This document shows, piece after piece, positions 1 through 9,040 of a DNA stretch of 64,000 bases; within the stretch, counting starts at the first letter, position 1, and every line of letters begins with the position of its first letter. The notes under the pieces were generated by a model that saw nothing but the letters and a program-made list of their open reading frames with translations, was not told where the DNA came from and searched no databases. The stretch lies in the NCBI RefSeq assembly GCF_015500075.1, contig NZ_CP045496.1:806001-870000 (forward strand), given 5' to 3'. Origin of the DNA: Mesorhizobium sp. INR15. GTDB taxonomy: Bacteria > Pseudomonadota > Alphaproteobacteria > Rhizobiales > Rhizobiaceae. Made by a program: the position numbers and the translations under genes.

Positions 1-203
1 ACATGCGGATGACAATGGCCGACATGCGCGACGTTGTTGTAGGCGTCGAGGTATTTCCTGCCGTCGGCATCATAGAGCCAGACGCCTTCGCCACGCACCA
101 GATGCACGGGTTCGTCGTAGAACAATTGCGATTTCGCGCCGAGCAGGCGTGAGCGCCTGCCAACCAGCGTTTCCTGCGCCGGTGTCTGCTGTAACTGGGC
201 CAT
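1..203 (-). CDS. Class III aminotransferase, N-terminal fragment (runs off window start)
   Basis: Sixty-seven codons are visible, starting from an ATG at 203. The translation opens MAQLQQTPAQ and reaches YDADGRKYLDAYNNVAHVGH, the N-terminal beta-strand region typical of PLP-dependent class III (omega-) aminotransferases. The catalytic lysine and the remainder lie outside the window. It starts 33 bp after the stop of another class III aminotransferase on the same strand, so the two are probably co-transcribed and act on related amino compounds. The substrate cannot be told from this piece. Confidence 0.8.
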   Translation of the reverse strand, partial: MAQLQQTPAQETLVGRRSRLLGAKSQLFYDEPVHLVRGEGVWLYDADGRKYLDAYNNVAHVGHCHPH

Positions 204-236
204 TTGCGTGCCGAAACTCCGTTGCATTTGCCGTCG

Positions 237-1586
237 TCAAGCCTTGGACAGGCCAGCGTCGAGCGCTTCGCCGATCCTGGTCACATCGGCGGTGGTGATG
301 ATCAATGGCGGCGACAGGATAATGTTGTTGCCGGAGACGCGGGCCATGACGCCGGCTTCATAAACCGCATCCGAAATCGCGCCCATGGTCTTCTTGTCGG
401 TCGGCTTCTTGGTGGCGCGGTCCGAAACCAGTTCCAGCGCCGCCATCAGGCCCTTGTACCTGACATCGCCGACGATCGCGTGTTTTGCTTTCAGCCCCTC
501 CAGCATCGCGGCGAGTTCGACGCCGCGCGCCGCCGCGTTCTCGTCCAGGCGCAGCCGCCTGGTCTCGGCAAGTGCCGCCAGCCCCGCCGCGCAGCCGACC
601 GGATGGCCCGAATAGGTATAGCCATGGCCGATCGAACCGAAGCTGGTCTTGTCAGCCTCGAACACATCGGCAACCTTGGCGCTGATCAGCGTCGCGCCGA
701 GCGGGAAATAGCCCGAGGTGATGGCCTTGGCCATGGTCATGAAATCCGGCTTCACGCCCCACAGCCGCGAGCCCGACCAGGCGCCGCCACGGCCAAAGCC
801 GGTGACCACTTCGTCGGCGATCAGCAGAATTTCGTGACGGTCGCAGATTTCGTGCACCAACGGCATGAAGGTCTCGTGCGGAACGATGACGCCGCCGGCG
901 CCGAGAACCGGCTCCATGATGAATGCGGCGATCGTATCCCCGCCCTGGAAGGCGATCTCGTCCTCCAGCGCCTTGGCGCAGAGTTTCGCCAGCCGCGCCG
1001 GATCGGTCTCGTCGAAGGGGTTGCGGAAGGTCCAGGGCGCCGGGATGTGGAACACGCCAGGCAGCAGCGGCTCGTAGTTGCGGCGGAAATTGGCGTTGCC
1101 GTTGACGGAGGCGCCGCCGAAATGCGTGCCGTGATAGCCCTTCTTCAAGGCGAGGAATTTGGTGCGGTCGCCCTGGCCGCGGATCTTCCAGTACTGCCTG
1201 GAAAGCCGCAACGCGGTCTCGACCGAGTCCGATCCGCCGGAGGTGAAGAAGGCACGCACCATGCCTTCCGGTTCGAACCACTGGGTCAGTTCATAAGCAA
1301 GCTCGATCGCCGGTCCGGTCGAGGTGCCGCGAAAGCCCGAATAGTAGGGCAACGCGCTGAGCTGGTCGGCGATCGCCTGCTTGATCGGATCGCTGCTGTA
1401 GCCAAGATTGACATTCCACAATCCGCCGACGGCATCGAGCACGCTCTTGCCGTCGATATCGGTGACGGTCACGCCCTCGCCCTTCATGATGACCTTCGGC
1501 GGATTGGCCCGCATCTCGGCCGGATGAGCCATCGGGTGCCAGATCGGCTTGGCGTTCTTTTCGGTGAGGAAATTGATGTCGCGCAT
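237..1586 (-). CDS. Class III (omega) aminotransferase, PLP-dependent
   Basis: A 449-residue enzyme, normal length for fold-type I class III aminotransferases such as beta-alanine/putrescine--pyruvate transaminases. Visible landmarks are the PLP-contacting FFTSGGSDSVETALRL segment, the DEVVTGFGR motif (about residues 258-266) and the Schiff-base lysine in MAKAITSGYFPLG (about Lys287). I chose the ATG at 1586, which has GGAG about 6 nt upstream; a TTG at 1604 would add six residues and is less likely. It lies 14 bp downstream of the HAD gene in a minus-strand operon with a second aminotransferase. The likely reaction is amine plus pyruvate to aldehyde plus alanine; the amine is unknown. Confidence 0.9.
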   Translation of the reverse strand: MRDINFLTEKNAKPIWHPMAHPAEMRANPPKVIMKGEGVTVTDIDGKSVLDAVGGLWNVNLGYSSDPIKQAIADQLSALPYYSGFRGTSTGPAIELAYELTQWFEPEGMVRAFFTSGGSDSVETALRLSRQYWKIRGQGDRTKFLALKKGYHGTHFGGASVNGNANFRRNYEPLLPGVFHIPAPWTFRNPFDETDPARLAKLCAKALEDEIAFQGGDTIAAFIMEPVLGAGGVIVPHETFMPLVHEICDRHEILLIADEVVTGFGRGGAWSGSRLWGVKPDFMTMAKAITSGYFPLGATLISAKVADVFEADKTSFGSIGHGYTYSGHPVGCAAGLAALAETRRLRLDENAAARGVELAAMLEGLKAKHAIVGDVRYKGLMAALELVSDRATKKPTDKKTMGAISDAVYEAGVMARVSGNNIILSPPLIITTADVTRIGEALDAGLSKA

Positions 1587-1600
1587 GAAAGGCTCCGGTC

Positions 1601-2269
1601 TCAAACAGTGAGGGCGAGGTCGAAATGGCCGAGTGCCTCGGCATAGGAAAGTGCTGGCCGGGCAACGTCGAAATGGACAGTACGCATGCCGGCGGCACGG
1701 GCGCCATCGACATTGCGCTGCTGGTCATCGACAAACACGCAGGCCTCGGCCGGCAGGCCAAGCGCTTCGGTGACGAAGGCATAGGCGCGGGGATCGGGCT
1801 TGAGGATGCCGGTATAGGTGGCGTCGACGATCGTCTCGAACAGGCCGAGCAGTGGCAGCCGCTGACGGAAATCCGCGCCGTAGAAGAGGTCGAGCTCGTT
1901 GGAGAGGATCGCCAGGCGAAAACCCGCCGCATGGGCGGCACGGATGGCGCGGTCCGCCTCGGGCCGCACGACCTTTTCCGGCTCGGCGCCACGGGCGCGC
2001 TGGACAAAGGTTTCCATCGCCTGCCAGTGCTCGCCGACGAGACGGCCAACCTCGCTTGTGCGGCGGCGCCAATAGTCACGCTCGCTGATTTCATCGGCCT
2101 GCATCGAGCGCCACAGCGGATCGCTGCCGGGATCGAACGGCCCTCGCCATTGCAGCGTTCCAGGCTTGAGGCCGAGCGCCTGTTCCGTCAGATCATGCGT
2201 CTCGAACAGCGTCCTGGTGACGACGCCGCCAAAATCGAGGACCAAAGCCTGAGCCGCTGATGCGCTCAC
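1601..2269 (-). CDS. HAD-superfamily hydrolase
   Basis: A 222-residue haloacid dehalogenase-like hydrolase. Motif I is LDFGGVV with the nucleophile Asp12; the usual second Asp is Gly, as in the DFGGV class of HAD proteins. Motif II is the Ser of LSNE (about 123), motif III the Lys of LKPDPR (157) and motif IV the Asp pair FVDDQ (181-182). It starts at a GTG whose bases overlap the stop of the upstream UPF0261 gene (GTGA), indicating translational coupling. It probably acts on a phosphorylated or halogenated intermediate of the operon's pathway; the substrate is not evident. Confidence 0.85.
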   Translation of the reverse strand: MSASAAQALVLDFGGVVTRTLFETHDLTEQALGLKPGTLQWRGPFDPGSDPLWRSMQADEISERDYWRRRTSEVGRLVGEHWQAMETFVQRARGAEPEKVVRPEADRAIRAAHAAGFRLAILSNELDLFYGADFRQRLPLLGLFETIVDATYTGILKPDPRAYAFVTEALGLPAEACVFVDDQQRNVDGARAAGMRTVHFDVARPALSYAEALGHFDLALTV

Positions 2270-3558
2270 GCCGCTTTCCCCTTGGCCGGCATGCCGCGTG
2301 GAACAATGCCTTCCTCGACCCAGCGGTCGAAGATCTCCAGCGCCTTGCGGACGAAGTCGGCGGTGTTGATATGGGCGCCGATTTCGTGAAACTCCACACT
2401 GGCGGGAATGGCCTTGCGCATTTCATCGGAAAAGGCGTCCAGCGCTTCCGGCTCGTAAAGCGGCTCGCCTTCCAGATCCCATTGCTGGATGCCGCCGGCC
2501 GGCAGGATGAAGGCGGCGCGCGCCTTCGCCCCGCCGAGCTTGGCCGCGATGGTCCTGGCGACCTGACGCCGGTCATCGGCATCGACGGTAACCGAACCGA
2601 TCAGCCTGTTGTGCGCGTGGAACGGCCTATGCGCGAATTTAGCCGGCAAATCCTGCCAGGTCGGCAGATCGACCATGTCGATCGCGCCGGGTGCGGCGAT
2701 CTGCGGCGTGCCCCGCGCGCCGGCATTTTCGAGCCGGTCGGCGCCGGAGCTGACGACCGAGCCGGCCAGATGGTTGGTTATTTCCTGCAGACTGAAGTCG
2801 AAGACAGCGGCGAAGTGCCCCTGTCCGGCGATCGATTCGAAAGCCCGCCCGCCCATGCCGGTGGTGTGGAAGACGGCGACATCATAGCCACGCTGCTCGA
2901 GCGCCGGCTTAAGCGTCTTCATGTAGCTCAGGCAGCTGCTGCCGAGCGACGTCATGCCGATGGTCGGACCGATCGCCGGCGCCGAGGCACGCGACAGTTC
3001 CGCCATTTTCGCCGCACCAACAACCGCACCGCAAGCCTGCGACAGAACCAGCTTGCAGATGCTGTTCAAGCCATGCAGGCCGCCGGCCCAAAGGATCATC
3101 ATCAGGTCGGATGCGACGCGCTCCGGAGGAATGAGATGCGAGTAGGCGATGGTCGAGACCACGAATTTCGGCACGCCGAGCGGCAGGCAGAGCGCCACGT
3201 CCAGCGCCAGGTCGGTTCCCATCGATCCGCCGATGGCGATGAAGGCATCGATTTCGCCGGCCTGATGCAGCTTGCGCACCAGTTGTACGGCGCCGCCGGC
3301 CATCAGCGTCATGGCGGTGTTCTCATCGCCGCTGGCGACGATGCCGGCGATCGTCATCTCGACCCCGGCCGCCACGGCATGCTTGTCGTGATCCGGCTGG
3401 TAGGGCGGATCGCCAAGCACGCTGACGTCCATCATCACGGCGCTGCCGCCCGACGCCTCGATGCATTGCTTCATGAACAGCAGTTCGTCGGCCTTGGTAT
3501 CGCCGGTGCCGATGACCAGAATTCGCGGCCCTGTCGCGGCTTGGGTTGTTGCCGACAT
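2266..3558 (-). CDS. UPF0261 / Tm-1-like ATP-binding domain protein
   Basis: A 430-residue protein beginning MSATTQAATG with the nucleotide-binding-like ILVIGTGDTKADE near the N terminus, then IAIGGSMGTDLAL and TSLGSSCLSYM glycine-rich loops. The length and pattern match the UPF0261 family, related to the N-terminal domain of plant Tm-1 resistance proteins. No biochemical role is established for the bacterial members. The ATG at 3558 lies 2 bp after the stop of the IclR regulator and the 3' end overlaps the HAD gene by 4 bp, so it sits centrally in the regulator-led operon. A longer reading frame upstream only overlaps the regulator and is not needed. Confidence 0.85.
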   Translation of the reverse strand: MSATTQAATGPRILVIGTGDTKADELLFMKQCIEASGGSAVMMDVSVLGDPPYQPDHDKHAVAAGVEMTIAGIVASGDENTAMTLMAGGAVQLVRKLHQAGEIDAFIAIGGSMGTDLALDVALCLPLGVPKFVVSTIAYSHLIPPERVASDLMMILWAGGLHGLNSICKLVLSQACGAVVGAAKMAELSRASAPAIGPTIGMTSLGSSCLSYMKTLKPALEQRGYDVAVFHTTGMGGRAFESIAGQGHFAAVFDFSLQEITNHLAGSVVSSGADRLENAGARGTPQIAAPGAIDMVDLPTWQDLPAKFAHRPFHAHNRLIGSVTVDADDRRQVARTIAAKLGGAKARAAFILPAGGIQQWDLEGEPLYEPEALDAFSDEMRKAIPASVEFHEIGAHINTADFVRKALEIFDRWVEEGIVPRGMPAKGKAA

Positions 3559-3560
3559 CG

Positions 3561-4331
3561 TCACGCCTGTCTCCTCAGTATTTTCAGGTTTTCGCCGTTG
3601 AGCCGCGTTGAAATCTCTCGCGCCGCGGCCATCACCGCAAGGCCGCGCTCGGCGATCTCCGCCATGGTTGTCCGGGCTTTTGGCGCGGCCACCGCGATGG
3701 TGCCGATGGCAAAGCCGTCCGCCGCGCATATGGCGGCGGCGACGCTGATCACGCCTTCTTCAAAGCCCTGGTCGCAGATCGAATAGCCGCGCTCGCGCGT
3801 CTCGCTCGCCGACCGGGAAATGGCCGCCGGATCGACAAGCGTGTGCGGCGTGAACGCATTGAGCGAGCCCTTGAGGCAGGCCGCGACAAGCTCGTCGCGG
3901 GCGAAGGCCATGTAGACAATGCCGGAGGCCGTCGAGTGCAAGGGCAAGAGCTGACCGATATCGACATTGACCCGGTTGGCCCGCGCCGGATGCTCGACGT
4001 GAACGGTGACCAGTGCGCCGGCGCCGAATTCGGACAGATGCACCGTCTCGCCTGTCTCTGTCGACAGGTCGCGGACGAAAGGAACGGCGGTCTGCAGGAA
4101 TGGCACCCGGGCTTCGCGAATGCGCGCCAGCCGCGAAAGGCCGGCGCCGAGCCGGTATTGCCTTGTTTCCGCGTCCTGCTCGACGAAGCCATGGCTCGCC
4201 ATCGCCATCAGCAGCCGCCGCGTCGTCGCCTTGTCGAAGCCGGAACGGCGCGAGAGATCGGAAAGCCCATGCTCGGGCTCACCGACCGTGAACAGCTCCA
4301 GCAGCGAAATCGCCTTGCCGACCGTACCCAC
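3561..4331 (-). CDS. IclR-family transcriptional regulator
   Basis: A 256-residue regulator: an N-terminal winged helix-turn-helix (GKAISLLELF through the DKATTRRLLMAMASHGFV recognition region) followed by an IclR effector-binding domain ending near residue 250. I chose the GTG at 4331 because GGGAGG lies 5 nt upstream, an excellent ribosome binding site; the ORF can be extended 32 residues upstream, but that part is unlike IclR proteins. It is the first gene of the minus-strand operon and is divergent from the permease-P450-aldehyde dehydrogenase operon, so it probably controls both through the 200-bp intergenic region, which holds a palindrome suited to this family. Confidence 0.9.
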   Translation of the reverse strand: MGTVGKAISLLELFTVGEPEHGLSDLSRRSGFDKATTRRLLMAMASHGFVEQDAETRQYRLGAGLSRLARIREARVPFLQTAVPFVRDLSTETGETVHLSEFGAGALVTVHVEHPARANRVNVDIGQLLPLHSTASGIVYMAFARDELVAACLKGSLNAFTPHTLVDPAAISRSASETRERGYSICDQGFEEGVISVAAAICAADGFAIGTIAVAAPKARTTMAEIAERGLAVMAAAREISTRLNGENLKILRRQA

Positions 4332-4433
4332 CTTAGCCTCCCAGCAAACTGCTCCTCGACAGGGGCAACCATTTAACGTGTGAATTAACTTGACAGGAAC
4401 CGGGTTTGTTTGCAAGTCTATATTCAAAATAAG

Positions 4434-4450
4434 GGTTCAAATAATGAACC
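4434..4450. promoter_or_regulatory. Candidate IclR operator (inverted repeat GGTTCA-N5-TGAACC)
   Basis: The intergenic region between the divergent IclR gene and the permease contains a perfect 6-bp inverted repeat with a 5-bp AT-rich spacer, GGTTCAAATAATGAACC. The size and layout fit the short palindromes bound by IclR-family dimers, and no other regulator gene is nearby. Assignment to this regulator is inference. Confidence 0.45.
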
Positions 4451-4529
4451 GATAGCCTCTCGGAAGAAGAGCATGGGACAGGCCAATGGCGGCCGGCAAG
4501 CCAAGGCGGCTTGCAAACAGGAGGGACCA

Positions 4530-5978
4530 ATGTCTGCAGTTTCGGAACAGGCGCCGGCCAACAGGCTGCGCAAGAACAGTCTTGGCGTTGGCGCCATCAC
4601 ATTCATGGTGATCTCGGCCGCGGCGCCTCTTACGGCGGTGGCCGGCGGCACGCCGCTCGGCATGCTGATGGGCAACGGCGCCGGCTTTGCCGGCACCTAT
4701 CTCATCGTGACGGTGCTGCTGCTTCTGTTCGCGGTCGGCTATGTCGCCATGTCGCGGCATGTCGGCAATGCTGGCGCCTTCTATGCCTATGCGGCGCGCG
4801 GGCTCGGCGGCCTGGCCGGCGGCGCCACGGCGTTGATCGCCATCCTGTCCTACAATGCCATGCAGATCGGTGTCATGGGCCTGCTCGGCGCGGCAACCTC
4901 CGGATTGTTCGCCGGCTGGGGCATCAACCTGCCCTGGTGGGTGTGGAGCTTCATCGCCATCGCCCTCGTTGCCGTCCTCGGCTACCGGCAGGTCGACCTG
5001 TCAGCCAAGATCCTGACGGTGCTGGTGCTGTGCGAATATGCTGTTGTGCTGATCCTCGACATCGCGATCCTGAAGACCGGCGGCGATAGCGGCCTGTCGG
5101 CGGCGCCGTTCAGCTGGAGCCAGATCACGTCAGGCGCGCCGGCGATCGCCATCCTGTTCTGCTTTGCCGCCTTCATCGGTTTCGAGGCAACGACGATCTA
5201 CGCTGAGGAAGCCCGCGATCCCAAGGTTACCATTCCGCGCGCGACCTATTTCTCGGTCATCTTGATCGGCGTCTTCTACATGATCACGGCCTGGCTGATG
5301 GCTGTCGGGGCCGGTGTCGACAAGCTGCTGCCGGCGCTGCAGGGGCTGCAGGATCCGACCACCTTCCTGTTCGGCTTGTCGGACCGCTACGCCGGAACGA
5401 TGCTGTCGCACGCCATGAGCGTTCTGTTCGTGTCGAGCCTGTTTGCCGGCGTATTGGCATTCCACAACGCCGTTGCCCGTTACATCTACGTTTCCGGCCG
5501 TGAGAAGCTGTTGCCGCAGACGATCGGCGTGACCCATTCGGTGCACCAAAGCCCGCATGTCGCGTCGGTTATCCAGAGCGTGCTTGCCGCCGTCGTCGTC
5601 GGGCTGTTCGCCGTGCTCGGCCTCGACCCGGTGCTGGCGCTGTTCTCATGGTTGACCAACGTCGCGACGCTCGGCGTCATCGTCATGATGGCGGTGGCCT
5701 CGCTTGCGGTCGTCATGTACTTCAGGGCTAACCCGTCCGCCCAGGAAAACGCGTTGAAAACGACCATACTGCCGGGCCTGACCTTCATCGCCTTCGTCGT
5801 CATCATCTACCTGATCGTCATCAACTTCGGCAGCCTGTCGGGGGCCGGCGGCTTTCTCGGCGCCTTCCTGCCTGGGCTGGTGTTGATCGCGGCGGTGGTT
5901 GGACTGTTGCTGGCGGTCGGGTTGAAGAGCCGCGACCCGGTTGCCTTCGAAAACCTCGGCGTGCCGCTGAAGGACTGA
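4530..5978 (+). CDS. APC-family amino acid/amine permease
   Basis: A 482-residue polytopic membrane protein with about 12 hydrophobic segments. It starts with the APC-type NSLGVGAITFMVISAAAPLT segment (helix 1 with its broken glycine-rich stretch) and contains the conserved FCFAAFIGFEATTIYAEEARDP region around helix 6 and its following loop. I chose the ATG at 4530, preceded by AGGAGGG at 5-nt spacing; a further-upstream start would add a hydrophilic tail. It is the first gene of the plus-strand operon with a P450 and an aldehyde dehydrogenase, so it likely imports the amine or amino acid degraded by this locus and by the two aminotransferases. Confidence 0.88.
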   Translation: MSAVSEQAPANRLRKNSLGVGAITFMVISAAAPLTAVAGGTPLGMLMGNGAGFAGTYLIVTVLLLLFAVGYVAMSRHVGNAGAFYAYAARGLGGLAGGATALIAILSYNAMQIGVMGLLGAATSGLFAGWGINLPWWVWSFIAIALVAVLGYRQVDLSAKILTVLVLCEYAVVLILDIAILKTGGDSGLSAAPFSWSQITSGAPAIAILFCFAAFIGFEATTIYAEEARDPKVTIPRATYFSVILIGVFYMITAWLMAVGAGVDKLLPALQGLQDPTTFLFGLSDRYAGTMLSHAMSVLFVSSLFAGVLAFHNAVARYIYVSGREKLLPQTIGVTHSVHQSPHVASVIQSVLAAVVVGLFAVLGLDPVLALFSWLTNVATLGVIVMMAVASLAVVMYFRANPSAQENALKTTILPGLTFIAFVVIIYLIVINFGSLSGAGGFLGAFLPGLVLIAAVVGLLLAVGLKSRDPVAFENLGVPLKD

Positions 5979-6027
5979 TCGAACAGGGGCGGCGCAGCGC
6001 GCCGCCCCCTTTCACACCGCAAAGGGA

Positions 6028-7230
6028 GTGGCGGCCTTGAGCTTCGCCGAAAACATCACCGTTGAGGCACTGGAAGCCGATCCATACCCGATCTATGCCG
6101 AGTTGAGGCGCAGCGCGCCGGTGGCTTTCGTGCCCGCGGTCAATCTCTGGTTCGTCACCCGCTGGAAGGATGTCGAGAGCGTCGCGAAGTCACCCGACAT
6201 CTTTTCCGCCGTGGTCGGGACATCCCCCGTCGAACGCTCCTTCGGCAGGCCGACGATCCTGACCACCGACGGCGAAACCCACAAACAGCTGCGCCAAGGC
6301 GTCGACCCGAAATACCGGCCGCGCGTCGTTGCTTCCTATGCCGGCGATCTCGTGCGCTCGATCGCCGAACCCTATCTCGACCGGATCGCCGAACAGGGCG
6401 CCGCCGAACTGATGGCAGACTATTTCGAACCGGTATCGACGCTCAGCCTCGCCCGCTCGCTTGGCCTTGCCGATATTGGCATGGCGACACTGCGGCGCTG
6501 GTTCTACGGCCTTGCCCAGGGCGCCATCAATTTCGAGAACGACCCCAAGCGGCAAGAGATCGCCGACGCCATCAGCGCCGAAGTCGGCGACGCCATCAGG
6601 CCGACGCTGGAACGGCTTGCGCGCGAGCCTGACGATTCCGCGCTGTCGCACATGCTGCATGACGGCATGCCGGAAGGCGAAATACGCCCGATCGACTTCC
6701 TGATGCCGAGCATCAAGGTGATCCTGCTGGGCGGCATGCAGGAGCCCGGTCATGGCGCGGGATCGATCCTCGCCGGCCTGTTGGCGCATCCCGAGCAGTT
6801 GCGGCAGGTTCGCGATGACCTGGAGACCCTGGTGCCGAAGGCTGTCGACGAAGGCCTGCGCTGGGTCGCGCCGATCGGCACGCAGACGCGCCAGACGACA
6901 CGCGCGGTCGAACTCGGCGGCGTGACGATCCCGACCGGCGCGCCGGTGGCAGCACTTGTCTCCTCGGCCAGCCGCGACGAGAGCCGCTTCCCCGACCCCG
7001 ACCGCTTCGACATCCACCGCACCGAGGGCAACCATGCCGCCTTCGGCTTTGGCCACCATTTCTGCTCGGGGCGGTTTTTCGCGCGCGAGCAGATGTGCCT
7101 TGCGGTAAGGCTGCTGCTGGAGCGCTTTCCCGATCTCAGCCTGGTGCCCGGCAAGGAACCGGTCTTTCGCGGCTGGGAATTCCGCGCACCAACCACATTG
7201 CATGTTTCCTTCGGAGCCAAGACCCAATGA
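6028..7230 (+). CDS. Cytochrome P450
   Basis: A 400-residue soluble bacterial P450. The heme-ligand signature FGFGHHFCSGRFF places the thiolate cysteine at about 346, and the K-helix ExxR is EGLR (275-278). The I-helix segment is GGMQEPGHG (235-243), where most P450s have an acid-Thr pair (AGxxT); here Glu is followed by Pro and Gly and the proton-relay Thr is absent. The GTG at 6028 is used, but a TTG at 6037 has better spacing from AAGGGAG and may be the true start. It overlaps the aldehyde dehydrogenase start by ATGA. No ferredoxin gene is adjacent; a ferredoxin-NADP reductase lies 11 kb away. Confidence 0.9.
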   Translation: MAALSFAENITVEALEADPYPIYAELRRSAPVAFVPAVNLWFVTRWKDVESVAKSPDIFSAVVGTSPVERSFGRPTILTTDGETHKQLRQGVDPKYRPRVVASYAGDLVRSIAEPYLDRIAEQGAAELMADYFEPVSTLSLARSLGLADIGMATLRRWFYGLAQGAINFENDPKRQEIADAISAEVGDAIRPTLERLAREPDDSALSHMLHDGMPEGEIRPIDFLMPSIKVILLGGMQEPGHGAGSILAGLLAHPEQLRQVRDDLETLVPKAVDEGLRWVAPIGTQTRQTTRAVELGGVTIPTGAPVAALVSSASRDESRFPDPDRFDIHRTEGNHAAFGFGHHFCSGRFFAREQMCLAVRLLLERFPDLSLVPGKEPVFRGWEFRAPTTLHVSFGAKTQ

Positions 7231-8714
7231 TCACTCAGAATGCCATCGACACGCTGCGCAACACCGAAATCGGGGCGCGAGGCCTGTTCATCGATGGCGC
7301 TCAAGTCGAGGCAACAGGCGGTGCCAGCCTGCCGGTGACATCGCCGATCGATGGCCGCGCTTTCACCAGCATCGCCGACGGCAATGCCGCCGACATCGAC
7401 AGCGCCGTGCGGTCGGCGCGCAAGGCCTTTGAGAAGGGCTCGTGGTCTCGCGCCGCGCCGGCCTTCCGCAAGAAGGTGCTGACGCGCCTCGCCGAGCTGA
7501 TCGAAAAACATGCCGACGAACTGGCCGTGCTTGGGGTGCGCGACAATGGCACCGAGATCGGCATGGCCTACAAGGCCGAACCGCTCTCGGCGGCGGGTAC
7601 CATCCGCTACTATGCCGAGGCGATCGACAAGATCTATGGCGAGATCGCGCCGACCGCCGACAATGTGCTCGGACTGATCCACAAGGAGCCACTCGGCGTC
7701 GTCGGCGTCATCGTGCCGTGGAACTTCCCGCTGATGATCGGCGCCTGGAAGATCGCTCCGGCGCTTGCTGCCGGCAATTGCGTGCTGGTCAAGCCGCCCG
7801 AAATCGCCTCGCTGACGCTGCTGCGCCTGGCGGAACTGGCCAGCGAGGCCGGGCTGCCCGCCGGCGTGCTCAATGTCGTCACCGGCCACGGTGCGGTCGC
7901 CGGCGAAGCGCTCGGCCTGCACATGGATGTCGATGCCATCGCTTTCACCGGCTCGGGGCCGGTAGGCCGGCGGCTGCTTGAATATTCGGCACGCTCCAAC
8001 CTGAAACGCGTCTTTCTCGAACTCGGCGGCAAGTCGCCCAACATCGTCTTTGCCGATGCGCCGGACCTGAAACAAGCGGCGGTCGTCTCCGCCAATGGCA
8101 TCTTCCGCAATTCCGGCCAGGTCTGCGTCGCGGGCTCACGCCTCCTGGTGCAATCGTCGGTCTATGACCGCTTCATGGACGAATTGCTCCAGGCGACCGC
8201 GCGGCTGAAAGTCGGCGATCCGCTCAATCTCACGAGCGACATCGGCGCGGTATCGAGCGCCGACCAGCTGGGCAAGAATCTCGGCTTCGTCGCCAAGGCT
8301 GCTGAGGAAGGCGCCCGGCTCGTCACCGGCGGCGAACGCATCCTGACCGAGACCGGCGGCAGCTACATGGCGCCGACGATCTTCGAAAACGTCACGCAGG
8401 ACATGCAGCTTGCCCGCGAGGAAGTGTTCGGCCCGGTGCTTGGCGTCATGCGCTTCGAGACCGAAGCGGAGGCGGTAAGCCTTGCCAATTCGACTGTCTA
8501 CGGCCTGGCATCGGCGGTGTGGACCGCCAACCTGTCGACGGCGCATCGCATGGTGCGCGCCATCAATGCTGGCGTCGTGCACGTCAACACCTATGGCGGC
8601 GCCGACATCACCGTGCCGCTTGGCGGCGTCAAGCAGTCCGGCTTTGGCCGTGACAAGTCGCTGCACGCCCTCGACAAATATCTCGATCTGAAGACCGCCT
8701 GGATCGCTCTTTGA
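7227..8714 (+). CDS. NAD(P)-dependent aldehyde dehydrogenase
   Basis: A 495-residue ALDH-superfamily enzyme of standard length. Visible features are the VIVPWNFPLMIGAWK segment, the Rossmann-associated TGSGPVGR, the general base Glu in LELGGKSPN (about 265) and the nucleophile Cys in NSGQVCVAGSR (about 299). The ATG at 7227 overlaps the P450 stop (ATGA), giving tight translational coupling. In context it should oxidise the aldehyde made by the P450 or the aminotransferases to a carboxylic acid. An upstream extension of the frame lies inside the P450 gene and is rejected. Confidence 0.92.
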   Translation: MITQNAIDTLRNTEIGARGLFIDGAQVEATGGASLPVTSPIDGRAFTSIADGNAADIDSAVRSARKAFEKGSWSRAAPAFRKKVLTRLAELIEKHADELAVLGVRDNGTEIGMAYKAEPLSAAGTIRYYAEAIDKIYGEIAPTADNVLGLIHKEPLGVVGVIVPWNFPLMIGAWKIAPALAAGNCVLVKPPEIASLTLLRLAELASEAGLPAGVLNVVTGHGAVAGEALGLHMDVDAIAFTGSGPVGRRLLEYSARSNLKRVFLELGGKSPNIVFADAPDLKQAAVVSANGIFRNSGQVCVAGSRLLVQSSVYDRFMDELLQATARLKVGDPLNLTSDIGAVSSADQLGKNLGFVAKAAEEGARLVTGGERILTETGGSYMAPTIFENVTQDMQLAREEVFGPVLGVMRFETEAEAVSLANSTVYGLASAVWTANLSTAHRMVRAINAGVVHVNTYGGADITVPLGGVKQSGFGRDKSLHALDKYLDLKTAWIAL

Positions 8715-8753
8715 AGGCCGCGATGACACTGGAGCCTGTTCCATCCTTGTTTG

Positions 8754-8800
8754 AGCATGATCTTTCCCGAAAACCGGCACCCACTTTTCGGGATCATGCT
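8754..8800. repeat. Palindromic intergenic repeat element
   Basis: An imperfect 47-bp palindrome. The outer arms AGCATGATC/GATCATGCT and inner arms CCCGAAAA/TTTTCGGG surround a short CCGGCACCC-type centre. From memory this layout is a recurrent dispersed repeat in rhizobial intergenic regions. It sits 40 bp after the aldehyde dehydrogenase stop and could also act as a transcript-end stem-loop. The rest of 8715-9040 shows no gene I can support. Confidence 0.6.
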
Positions 8801-9040
8801 TTTGGCCTTCCAGGCACGCGGCCTTCCTCCCGAGGCGCGCCGGATCGTGTGGCAGCCCAGCTGCGACGCGGTCCGGCGACGTCTTGTTCTCTGTCCGTGC
8901 GGAATTTTAAGAGAATATTCCCGGCTTCCGTGAGAACGGCGAAACCTGTTCTTTGATAAAATCGATAGAATTTCTGACGATGTGATCAAGCTTGGGCAAT
9001 CCGCCCTGCTGCCGTGACTTCACAACCGCAGAGATCCATC

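Noticed and set aside
204..1646. A 480-codon open frame on the plus strand opposite the aminotransferase
   Set aside because: It is the antisense shadow of a clear class III aminotransferase gene; its Arg/His-rich composition has no recognisable domain. Many other long antisense frames in the window are rejected for the same reason.
8900..9040. Possible SAM riboswitch before the MetQ-type gene
   Set aside because: I looked for SAM-II-like or other SAM-box conserved elements and found no matching core or pseudoknot.
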